DNA of 64,000 bases from NCBI GenBank assembly GCA_024036415.1, contig JAMWET010003539.1, positions 435,001 to 499,000 on the forward strand, in the 5' to 3' direction. Shown one piece after another: positions 34,280 to 45,300 of this stretch (position 1 is its first letter; the number at the start of each line of letters is the position of its first letter). The position numbers were made by a program, and so were the translations under genes. The notes beneath the pieces were generated by a model. That model had not been told where the DNA came from and did not search any database. It saw nothing but the letters and a program-made list of their open reading frames with translations. The DNA comes from Prochilodus magdalenae. Taxonomy: Eukaryota; Chordata; Actinopteri; Characiformes; Prochilodontidae.

Positions 34280-36177
34280 AAAGCCCACCCTGCAGATCTT
34301 CTTTTCGTGCTTGCAGGTTTGACGTTGAGTGGGATCTGAGCATCTGTGGGACCACGCACCATGTTTTCCACCCTGTGTTTTTGCTCCTCCTAGTTCTGAC
34401 AGTGATCTGACCCCATAGTCGAGGTCTTGCCTGTGTGTGTCCTGTGTGCCAGATGCAGGAGCTCATGTGCATGGTCTTGTTCACCCAGCCCTAACACTGA
34501 ACTGGAGCGCTGGCATTGTTTACACATACACATCACAGAAATATTATCCAGAGTAACCGCCATATGCAGCACGGAACTAAACAAAGTCCGGGAAGATCCC
34601 TGGACTGCACACGACGAGCGCTAGGTGGTCCCACAGATCCTCAGTTGGCTTCAAGTCTAAGGAATTAGGTGCCCAGGGTGGGGGTAAGTTTTGGTGATGT
34701 AGTATCGTCTTGCTGGAACATCCTGTCCACCCCAGGGAGGACATTTAGCATGTATAAGTGTACGTGATTAGCAAGGATGGATTCATACCCAAATCAGTTG
34801 CGACTGCCCTCCACATGGATGAGTGGTTCCAGAGCATGCCAAGAAATTCCTTCATGAGCTCCAGGCTGCGGGCGGCGACTGACCTCGACTGTGTAATTTC
34901 AACATTGTTGAACACTAAATTGCATTATGTGATTCGTTATTGAGAAGTGAAGGACTTGAACTTCTTGAACTTTATTTATTAGTTAAAAATAATTATTAAT
35001 AAAAAGTACAATTTACAATTTAATTTAAATTTCACAATTTACAATTTAATTTTTACTATTGTTCAAAAAATTCACATACTTAGAAGTATTGGTATCGGGA
35101 TATTATCCTTGGTATTGTATCGATTGGAACATGAGTGGAATCGCCCATCCCTAATAGCTACCAATGCTCAGGGCTCAGGTGCAGTAACACAGCTATTCAC
35201 TGATTGGTTGGAGGTTTACATCAGTGTGGTCCATGATAGCAAGAGGATAGCGGACCACTTTCGGGCCACTAGCGGCACCGCGGATAGTCCAGTGGTGTTG
35301 TGCTCAGCGATTTCTGGGTATCCCACCGATGGTTAAGCACTGTTTTAGACAAAAGCTCAGTTTTCATCACTCGTTTTCGCACTAACAGTCCAGTTCATCT
35401 ATTTTTCCTTCACTTCCTTCTTCCATCATACTTTCTAAATTAGCATAGCAACATTCTCAACAACTAAATCATTTTTACACCAGACCCAGTCATTACAACT
35501 CCTCTCAGTTCTTTGTAATGGATCATTTTCCAAAATAAAAGTCTCTTTGCATGGTGATCTGCCAATACAGATTGTCTACAATAATCTGGGAGGTCCAGAG
35601 GTCAACCACCAGTGTAAAACAGCGGGGTGCTGCCCTTATCAAGCCAGTGGGCCGATATATGTTTGCTATCTGTGAACCGCCATCTTGCCAAAGCCAAAAC
35701 ACCATCACATAGGTCATCATTTAGAAGATAGCAGTGTATACTTTTCAATTTGCCGATCAATAACTGCCAAACCTTCAATTCACCCTGCTGGGAAACAAAC
35801 AGCATAGACTAGCATAGCTGGTCACCAGCAAATACAGCATATGTTGACATGCTAATCAACCAGTATGACCATGATGGGTGACCATCTAAACCAGAACCTG
35901 AATAAACCAGAATAAACCGTCTTAGATTAGCATCTCCTCAACCACAGATCCAGAGGACGCTGAGTAATGGAAGTAGACCACGAGCATTTAGTGTCATTAG
36001 TGGCCTAACAGGGGTCCACTATCGTCTTCTGATCAGGGTGGGCTCGGCGTAATTTTGAGGAAGTGACTAACTGGTGTGAGAGAGACAGAAAGCCAAAATT
36101 AAACCAGGGCTGTGAGAATCAGTAGCCTCCTAAACTGATGCTAACTGTCTCCTCTTTAGGGTTGCCACCCGCCCCGT
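34280..36177. other. Spacer with degenerate interspersed sequence
   Basis: No gene supported. 34640-34880 and 35090-35330 look like eroded transposon sequence (GTATTGGTATCGGGATATTA); 34980-35060 is AT-rich with repeated TTTACAATTTAATTT. Confidence 0.3.
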
Positions 36178-36310
36178 AAAATTGCCCCAGGACTCTTATT
36201 GGTGTAGCTCAGCATAGTCACTCAGACCGGGAATCGAACCCCAGTCTCCCACATGGGACGGTAGCTTCCTGGTGAGTAGTGGTGTTATCTGTTGTGCCAC
36301 ACCAACCACA
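36178..36310 (-). mobile_element. tRNA-like SINE, type 2, second copy
   Basis: Minus strand: GTTGGTGTGGCACAACAGAT, GGTTCGATTCCCGGTCTGAG (B box) and CTATGCTGAGCTACACC, ending AATAAGAGTCCT. Confidence 0.7.
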
Positions 36311-36959
36311 AGGGTATTACTGTAAATGTCCAATAAACATGTGTGCCCCAAATAACCCCACCCCCGCAACCAACCCCCCCCACCTCCCCGGAATCTGATC
36401 ACATATGGGGCGCAATTTCGAACACGTCACTCACACATAACCACGCCCCCGTCCTTTATCTCCAATTCTAAAAGGTGGCAACCCTACTCCTCTTGCATAG
36501 TTAGCTTAGCAAGTGGCCCACAGATGCAAAACACCACAGTACAGGTCTGCTATGGCCGACTTTGTTCTTACAGGTGTAGATTATTGAAACTCATTCATGA
36601 CCTCATGTCTGTGAAGGCGAAGGCTCTTTCTGGGGTGTCGGAAAAGCCATAATCCAACCAGTTCTGTGGAGTTTGTGAGCCTGTGAGGTTAGCATAATGC
36701 TAGTTAGCCGGCTAAAGGTAGCAGTACATGTCTGGTTCCAGTTAACTGATGCCTAACTGAATCCCTAAAATAATAGATGCTTATTATAACTAGACCTTGT
36801 GGGATATGTCTCGGGATACGTGCAGGCCGTTCCGTGCGGGCCGGTGTGGCCTTGTGATTGTTCCAGACTGTATTGTTGTGGGGCTAGCAGGCCTGTTCAA
36901 GGGCAGTTCCCCAGAGAAACATAACACAGATTATTTTAAAAACCACATTAATCATCAAA
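36311..36959. other. Spacer, nothing recognised
   Basis: No gene supported. Confidence 0.3.
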
Positions 36960-37115
36960 ATATCCTTGCCCGGTTTGTCGTCACGCGTCCAGAAGGCCTG
37001 GTGTCCCTCCACCTCCACCCCTACCGCACCATCTGCAGGAACTGTGTTGAGGATGTTGAAGCTGCATGGGATGGATTATCACAGGACACCATCAGGAACC
37101 TCCACTATCCCACAC
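36960..37115 (+). mobile_element. Tc1-like deletion derivative, fragment
   Basis: Plus-strand piece retaining [20 protein letters not shown] and [12 protein letters not shown], joined across the same internal deletion as the other copies. Both ends are missing. Confidence 0.75.
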
Positions 37116-37206
37116 GTCCTTCTGGGTCAGCTATGGTTTTGATGGTGAGTGTATTCGGGTTAAAGGAGATTTGGGGTTCCTGTAAGGGTTCCATGCCCGG
37201 TGCCAG

Positions 37207-37845
37207 TTAAATGGCAGTAGAGCGCTCGTCCGTGCTAGCGGCCCGTGAGTCCATATCCTGGGTCAGACAGCTTCTGCAGGACTTTGGTTTGACACAAGGT
37301 GTCTGGCGCAGCAGCCTGAGGAGGTGCTTCCTAAACTCTCCTTCAAGCACATACAGCAAGGGATTCAGGCTGCAGTGCGAGTACGCCACAGCTTCGCTGA
37401 TCTGCAGACCCACTAGAATCCTCCTGCTGGTTCCGCAGTCTACAGTGAGGATGTTCTTCAGTTCCAGACCTTTCAGGAACCCTGCAATGTTGTACGGTGT
37501 CCAGCAGCAGAAGAAGACCACAGTGACCAGGAAGACAAGACGCGTTCCATCCTTCACGGATGAGCGAACCTTGTGGCGCCGCCGTAGCATCATAGAGTAG
37601 CAGAACCCCAAGATGCTCAGCGGAACCAGCAGGCTCAGCACGTTCATCTTAAAGAAGCCGAGGGCTCTTAAGTAACGGTCCGTGTGACTGTTCGGATACG
37701 CACCGCAAAGTACTTCATCATCCTTCACTTCTATCCCAAGGTACCACAGCTCAGGGAAAGATGCTACGACAGCTAGGAACCAGGGAACCAGGCTGGCCAG
37801 AATTCCATATGTGTCAGTCCAGATCCGCCATTTCTGATCAGTTTT
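37207..37845 (-). pseudogene. 5'-truncated chemokine-receptor-like GPCR
   Basis: A minus-strand frame of about 212 codons covers transmembrane helices 4-7 and the C-tail of a rhodopsin-family receptor: WTDTYGILASLVPWFLAVVA (TM4), VLCGAYP (ECL2 Cys), LSLLVPLSILGFCYSMMLRR (TM5), LVFLVTVVFFCCWTPYNIA (TM6 with CWxPY), AYSHCSLNPLLYVLEGEFRK (TM7 NPxxY) and a Ser/Cys-rich tail to a TAA. This set of motifs is typical of chemokine receptors (CCR/XCR type). Upstream an in-frame TAG (37846-37848) and unrelated sequence replace helices 1-3 and the DRY box. Such receptors usually have a single coding exon, so a truncated relic is likelier than a split gene, although the remaining frame is intact. Confidence 0.75.
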
Positions 37846-37934
37846 CTAGCTGCTGCTGCCCTAAACGTTTATGATGATGGCTCCTCATAGCAGGTTCTCC
37901 TTCTGTTGATCTTAATGCTTAAAGACATCAAACT

Positions 37935-38845
37935 ATAAACTAGCCCTCATGGAATTATACAGTCCACCTTAAAACCCCTCATAGAATTAAACAGTCCACC
38001 TTAAAACCCTCTCATGGAATTATCCAGTCCGCCTTAAAACCCTCACATGGAATTATACAGTCCACCTTAAAACCCTCACATGGAATTATCCAGTCCACCT
38101 TAAAACCCTCACATGGAATTATACAGTCCACCTTAAAACCCTCACATGGAATTATACAGTCCACCTTAAAACCTTCTGATAGAATTATACTGTCCACCTT
38201 AAAACCCTCTCATGGAATTATACAGTCCACCTTAAAACCCTCTCATGGAGTTATCCAGTCCACCTTAAAACCCTCTCATGGAATTATACTGTCCACCTTA
38301 AAACCCTCTCATGGAATTATACAGTCCACCTTAAAACCCTCTCATGGAATTATCCAGTCCACCTTAAAACCCTCTCATGGAATTATACAGTCCACCTTAA
38401 AACCCTCTCATGGAATTATACTGTCCACCTTAAAACCCTCTCATGGAATTATACAGTCCACCTTAAAACCCTCTCATGGAGTTATCCAGTCCACCTTAAA
38501 ACCCTCTCATGGAATTATACAGTCCACCTTAAAACCCTCTCATGGAATTATACAGTCCACCTTAAAACCCTCTCATGGAATTATACAGTCCACCTTAAAA
38601 GCCTCTCATGGAATTATACAGTCCACCTTAAAACCCTCTCATGGAATTATACAGTCCACCTTAAAAGCCTCTCATGGAATTATACAGTCCACCTTAAAAG
38701 CCTCTCATGGAATTATACAGTCCACCTTAAAAGCCTCTCATGGAATTATACAGTCCACCTTAAAAGCCTCTCATGGAATTATACAGTCCACCTTAAAAGC
38801 CTCTCATGGAATTATACAGTCCACCTTAAAAGCCTCTCATGGCTT
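37935..38845. repeat. 33-bp minisatellite (CCACCTTAAAACCCT)
   Basis: About 27 copies of a 33-base unit, CTCATGGAATTATACAGTCC followed by ACCTTAAAACCCT. Variants (CACATGG, TATCCAG, AAAAGCCT) cluster in blocks: CACATGG forms at the left, AAAAGCCT forms at the right. It begins about 90 bases upstream of the receptor fragment. Confidence 0.95.
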
Positions 38846-39819
38846 TGTGGGTAAACAGACAGTATAGAGACATGCCCACGTCCTCCTGACCGGTGAGCGT
38901 CTTTATACCACCACTGAGTCCTGTATGGTACATGTGTTGGGCTGGGTTGTGTTGAACTGAGGCCTACAGGTGCAGTACAGTAAAGGAGGAGCTCGGTAGT
39001 GACCCGGTTTAAACCCGGTTCTTATTAAACTGAAACTTGTAATTAAGCTGCAAATAAATCTGTACGAGTCCCACTCCGGCTCTGCCCTTCGTTTGACGTG
39101 GTGTTCAGTACTGGTGGCTAAAATGTTCAGTCTGATTTTAGTACAGACTCCAGCCGTGTCCATTTCACCCTCAGCTGTAACCACGTTTATGAGTGGGTAC
39201 TTTTATACTTCTGCTGGAAAGCTGTAAGTCATAAGATCGCCAGGAAAAAAAGAGTAAGCTGGATTAAACTGTGACCTGGGTTAGGTGTTAGTCACCCCTG
39301 CCCCTGAGCCCTGCTGGCAGACCTGGGTACACGGGGTTCGAAAGTGTGGAGTTACCCTCCAATAACTCAGCCCAGAGGGAGAGAGGAGCCACCTGGTGGA
39401 TTACAAGTGAACTCACACTTCTGCCCATATGCTGATTTTAATATATGGGGGAAACAATAAAACAGGCTCGTGGCCTGGGGGGAGGCTGTAGGATATTGTA
39501 TGTTGTGTGATTTATCGATTATGTACCATATACACTGTATAAACTGTGATGTGACAAATAATAACAGCACTAATGTAATGCAGTTGTAGCGGTTGGGGTG
39601 GGAGGAGTTCTCTGAGGTGGGAGGAGTTCTCTGGGGTGGTGGGGGGAGGGGACTTTGCAAGTATATACTACATAAAGAGAATGTGAGGTGTAAAGATCAA
39701 AACACCTTATTATCTATATGTACTATATTAATGTTCAACAATGGAATATATGTGTGTGTCATATTTTCATAATCTAAAGAAAAACAATGATAACAACCAC
39801 AACAGGAACTACTACTACT
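38846..39819. other. Spacer, nothing recognised
   Basis: No gene supported. A duplicated GGTGGGAGGAGTTCTCTG motif occurs at about 39597 and 39618. Confidence 0.3.
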
Positions 39820-40172
39820 ATTTTATTATTATTATTATTATTATTATATTATTATTGTTATTATTATCTTATATTGTTTTTTATCATTCTTTTTTACAAG
39901 TATTATTACTGTAATTTTAATTATTATTAATATTATTATTGTTTTATTATTGTTTATGATTGTTTATGATGATTGTTTATTGTTTTTATTATTATAATTT
40001 TTTAATTATATTATTTCAATTATTATCATTGTTGTTATTATTATTATTATTATTATATTAGAATTGTTTATTATTATTATTTGTATTATCTTATTATTGT
40101 TATTATAGTTTTTATCATCATTCTTTTTTAAAAGTATTATTACTGTAATTTTAATTATTATTTTTATTATTA

Positions 40173-40228
<56 letters not shown>

Positions 40229-40230
40229 GA
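39820..40230. repeat. ATT trinucleotide-rich tract
   Basis: Interrupted (ATT)n with TGTTTATGATTG variants. Asn/Ile frames are artefacts. Confidence 0.95.
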
Positions 40231-41159
40231 CACAGCGAAGTGAGCACTGAGCTTGGCCGTGTAATAGAAGCTGGAACTGAGCTCCCCTGTTTAGAACCAG
40301 AGTCTCTCCATGTTTCCTGTATCCTACAGGGAGGCCAGGTCCAAGGTCATGGTCCATGGTACCGAGAATCAATATTCCAGTAGTGTCTTCATTCAGTTTC
40401 ATTTAATAGGAAACTCTGTGAGATCATATCAGACACATCATAACCGAGAGAGGAGTTTTTCACGAGATTTAACAAAAATATTAGGATTGATAGAGTTTAA
40501 TACTCCATAATTATCAACCAAACAGACTCTGACGAACCTACCAGATGGCAGCCACAGGTGGCCGAGTGTAGTTCCAGACTGTTAATAAAATATAATAATA
40601 TAATAGCATTAATAACATTAAGCAATGCATTATTTAACTCGAAGTAATAGAGCATTAATAACAGATTAATAGAGCATTAATAACAGATTAATAGAGCATT
40701 AATAATGCATTAGTCAGATGTAAAGATGTAACGATGTAACAGTTGCTATATGTTTACATTAGGTAACCCCTACTAATGTATCACTGTTAGTCAGTCAGTA
40801 CACAACGTAGAGTTTTACCAGATCTGCTTCAGACCAAAACCTTATCAGTACATGAAGCCCATCCTCAGACAGGCAGCACTTTCATAACTGTCATCTAACG
40901 CCTCTCTCTGAGTGAGCTTTCATCAGAGGGAGCTCACTTAATGTCCTAATGCCGTGTTTCTCAACCCTGCCCCTGGAGGCACCCTGCCCTGCAACCCTTA
41001 AGGCAAGGAATCCACTACCATCTGCAGGGGAGGGGACCTCCAGGACCAGGGTTGGGAAATACTGTCTCTTCACCACCACTGATAAACTCTGGCCTGGCAA
41101 GTTTAGCTTAATCTGAGCGTGTTGCACCAAACCACCCTGAAAGACCTTTAAAAAGAGCA
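40231..41159. other. Spacer with AT-rich repeats
   Basis: Repeated AGAGCATTAATAACAGATTA units at about 40650-40700. No gene supported. Confidence 0.3.
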
Positions 41160-41161
41160 TA

Positions 41162-41208
<47 letters not shown>

Positions 41209-41334
41209 ATGAGGTCTTTAAAGACACAGAGACAACAAGAGGTTCATACAAATGAGATAAGTAACAATAAATAAAGAAAATTAATTAACTAATAAAATTA
41301 ATTAACTAATGTTTTTTTAAATCCAACAATAAAA

Positions 41335-41376
<42 letters not shown>

Positions 41377-41510
41377 GCTGTTATTGTTATTGTTATTTTT
41401 ATTTTTATTGTTGCTATTATTATTATGATTGTTGTTGCTATTATTATTATTATTATTATTATTGCTGTTATTATTATTGTTATTATTATTATTATTATTT
41501 TCATTATTGA

Positions 41511-41555
<45 letters not shown>

Positions 41556-41560
41556 AATAA
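41160..41560. repeat. AAAT and ATT microsatellites
   Basis: (AAAT)n at 41160-41210 and (ATT)n with GTT/GCT interruptions at about 41335-41555, separated by AT-rich sequence. Confidence 0.95.
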
Positions 41561-41599
41561 TCAGACTTCCAGGGACTACAATGTGCCAGGCTTCCTCTG

Positions 41600-42313
41600 T
41601 AGTTTCTCTGTATTAGACCAGAATTTGATCATGTGACACTCTCTTTACCATCATCCAATCAGCAACCGCTTTCCAAGATCAGCGTCTGCCGCTCTGACCA
41701 GCCCCACCTGCGCCTCATTAGCGCCTCTCTGTGAACGCTGTTTGTTCCGTCTCCTTCCTTGTTTGTTCTCTGGGTTCTACCCTCTGCCTGACCCTGTGCC
41801 GCTCTTTCACTTTCACCGTCTTGCTTTGTCTTCGCCCTCTCCTGCGTTTGTTTGTGGACGGTTCTGTTTACATCACAGGTCTGGAGTGTTCCCTAAACGT
41901 CTGGTCCCTTCGTCTGGTCCCGTCAGAACAAACCGGAGGATGCTGGCCCTGTCTCTGGCGGTCCGGGGCCCTTCAGTGTGACATAACGAGCTTTAGACTG
42001 TTCCTCTGTGAAGCTCTGCAGACGCAGCCAGCCTCACAGGACAGGTAACTCTGCTCCAACAGGTGTGCACCTGCCAGGTGAAACAGGACAATCAGGAAGA
42101 GGAGGGTGGAGAGCTCATGCTCTTCCGCTCGGCGGGGTTCAGCTGACAGGAGAGTGAGCAGTGAGTGGATTTAGCTCGGAAAATCCTCGTTGAGAAGGCG
42201 GTGACGGACGAGGGGGCTGCTCTGGGAATGTTTACACGCTGCCCGTGGAGGCTGAATGGAGCTGTCAGCTAGCTGATGTGAAGTCCTTCCTCCTCCAGGT
42301 CGTCCAGACTGAG
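41600..42313 (+). promoter_or_regulatory. Candidate promoter/5' region of Ig gene 2
   Basis: The only longer GC-rich, repeat-poor stretch upstream of the first Ig exon on plus. It contains a CCAAT box (ATCCAATCAGC, about 41653) and no clear TATA box. It leads to an ATG at 42314 with G at -3. Assignment rests on position and composition only. Confidence 0.3.
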
Positions 42314-42356
42314 ATGACCTCGCTGCTCCACCCATGCTTTCTCGTAACTCTGGCAG
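42314..42356 (+). CDS. Ig gene 2, exon 1: signal peptide, candidate
   Basis: ATG followed by [14 protein letters not shown], then G|GTGTGT donor (phase 1). The junction with the next exon gives Val-Leu-Pro-Trp. The hydrophobic core is short but acceptable for a signal peptide. It is preferred over the exon at 710-755 because it lies 3.2 kb, not 44.8 kb, from the first Ig exon; the two cannot be separated from sequence alone. Confidence 0.45.
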
Positions 42357-45300
42357 GTGTGTATATCTCTCGGTTCCTCTCCTTTAGGGGGTCGAGTCGT
42401 CCGGTCCACCTTAAGTGGTGCAGCTGTTCCATGCTGGTGTATTTAAAGGGGAACTCCACCTGTTCCTGTACGTGTCAGAGGTGGAACTCCAAAGTCCAAG
42501 TCCGTTTAGGGCCGAGCCGTTTATAATCGAACTGTGATTCCACTCATCATCAAAAACATAGCTGCACCCAGACGGAGTCAACCAGCAGTAATGAAACGTG
42601 GGGGGTGGGTTTGACATCGTGAGTGATATGCTTATGACTCAAGCTACTTGCTCAGCTGTGCATGTGACGCCGGCATAGATGGGCCTTATCGCTGCACCTG
42701 ACTAATCATATACGGTCGTCCTGTCGAGCATGCTTTCCGTTGTAACTCGGGTTGTACTGTTGGGCTGTACTGTTGGGTCGTACTGTTGGGCTGTACTGTT
42801 GGGCTGTACTCCTGGGTTGTACTCCTGGGCTGTACTCCTGGGCTGTACTGTTGGGCTGTACTGTTGGGCTGTACTGTTGGGTTGTACTGCTGGGTTGTAC
42901 TGCTGGGTTGTACTGTTGGGCTGTACTGTTGGGCTGTACTGTTGGGTCGTACTGTTGGGTTGTACTGTTGGGCTGTACTGCTGGGTTGTACTGTTGAGCT
43001 GTACTGTTGGGCTGTACTCCTGGGTTGTACTCCTGGGCTGTACTCCTGGGCTGTACTGTTGGGCTGTACTGTTGGGTTGTACTGTTGGGTTGTACTCCTG
43101 GGCTGTACTGCTGGGTTGTACTGTTGGGTTGTACTGTTGGGCTGTACTGTTGGGTTGTACTGTTGGGTCGTACTGTTGGGTTGTACTGTTGGGTTGTACT
43201 GTTGGGTCGTACTGTTGGGTTGTACTGTTGAGTCGTACTGTTAGGCTGTACTGTTGAGTCGTACTGTTGGGTCGTACTGTTGGGTTGGTAGGGTCCTTTG
43301 TGAGCGAAGTCTGCCTCAGAGAAGGTTTGGAAGCCATCTGAGCAGTTGGAGGAGTTGGAGAGGGCTCCATCGTGGAGCTCCAGGAAGCAGGATGGTGCTA
43401 TCGACGTGCCATACCGGTCATACGGATACTACCAAGGCATGCACCAGCGACACGGAGGATCTGGGAGACCTATGCAAATGAGGAGCGGAGAACTGAGGAC
43501 GTGTCCGACGTACACGGAGGTACCCAACAGCCACAAACAGACATACAGCGAACAGTGATGCCCTCCATGAGTCATCCTGTTAGTGGCAGCGGCGACGACT
43601 GCCCATATCACCATGTCAGCCTTTCCAAAGACTGCAGTGGTGTCGTACCAGACTGTCATGGAGTGACTCCGAATGGCAGCGGGTCATCTTCAGTGACGGG
43701 TCCCGCTTTAGTCTTGGTGGAGACGCCCAACGAATCCGTGTGTGGAGGCACCGTGGTCAGCAACAAGATGGACGGTTTGTCGTCACATGTCCAGAAGACC
43801 TGGTGTCCCTTCACCTCCACCCCTACCGCACCATCTGCAGGAACTGTGTGAGGATGTTCAAACTGCATGGGATGGATTATCACAGGACACCATTAGGAAC
43901 CTCTACAGCTCCATACCGAGACGTCTGGCGTGTTGGGTTAGCAAACACGGCGGCCCGATGCCATACTGAGAGACAGACTTCTGTATGTGTAGCTCAATAA
44001 ATATTGATCATATCAGTCTAAACTTATCATCAGTTATTGATCCTGGTCACCTTTATCTTCCTTCCCAACACCACCGCACTCCCACACCTCCTTCTGGGTG
44101 CAGCTGTTTTCCTAATGATGAGTGGATATAAATTTCTTATTATTTTTATTTTATATTATTTAAAGGAGACCAGAATGCCTGTTAGGTTAGGGCTCGACCT
44201 CTGAATGTATCCGTGGAATCCCATCACAGCTGCTCTTGGTGCACGTTACACGCCTTTGGGTACCTTTACAGTGCATATACATATGGGATCGGACGTCCGG
44301 TTCCATTCACCACCACTGTAAACAATACTAACTCAGGAATGGGGCGCTTCACATCAAACCGCCCATCAAATACGTGAAGCCCCTCGAAGAAAACAGCAGC
44401 CCTGCAATGAAGAAAGGTGTGCCCTGCAGAGAAGCTGCACGAGTGGCTGCAGCTATCTCCTCCTAGTCCTGACTGTGTCTGTGAAAGCTGAAAGGACACA
44501 AATAGAAATGGGTTCAACCGGTTAAGCTACATGCTTCACATTGCATGACGTAGTTTCTGAAATTCCCACGCCATCCTGCGGGCTGCGTCTGTACTGTGCA
44601 GCACAGAGACTACAGAACTGCGTAATACCAAGACAGTCATAAGCGTTACTGAAAAGTTCACCTAATCAATAACTAATGATAGAAATGAGGACTAACATTG
44701 TTTAATATGCAAGATGTAACAGTGGAAAACTGAAAAAATGAACTATGCTAATGCTAATTTCTGCTAGCGCCTCAATGGGATTGTAGTAGTGTGTTAGCAC
44801 TGTTGTCAGTTGACTTGAAGGTTCTCCGACTGACGATTCGACTCATTGACCTCTAGATGGCAGCCCTATTGTTAGCACTCTTCATAGTTACCATTGTTAG
44901 CCCCCTTGTAGCTTGTTCTTCAATGGTCAGGACCCCCACAGGACCACCACAGAGCAGGTATGGTGTGGGTGGTGGGTCATTCTCAGCACTGCAGTGACAC
45001 TGACCTGGTGGTGGTGTGTTAGTGTGTGTGGTGCTGGTGTGAGTGGACACAGCAGTGCTGCTGGAGTGTTTAGACACTGTGTCCACTCACTGTCCACTCT
45101 ATTAGACACTCCTACCTTGCTGCTCCACCTTGTAGATGGACAGTCAGAGACGATAGCTCATCTGCTGCTGCACAGTGCAGTGTTGGTCATCCTCTAGTCC
45201 TGAGTCAGTGGTCACAGGACGCTGCCCACAGGACGCTGCCCACAGGACGCTGCCCACAGGACGCTGCCCACAGGACACTCATGTGCTGGACAGTTTTGGT

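Noticed and set aside
42702..43370. A 222-codon minus frame and facing plus frames
   Set aside because: A 13-bp tandem array read in successive frames; no domain.
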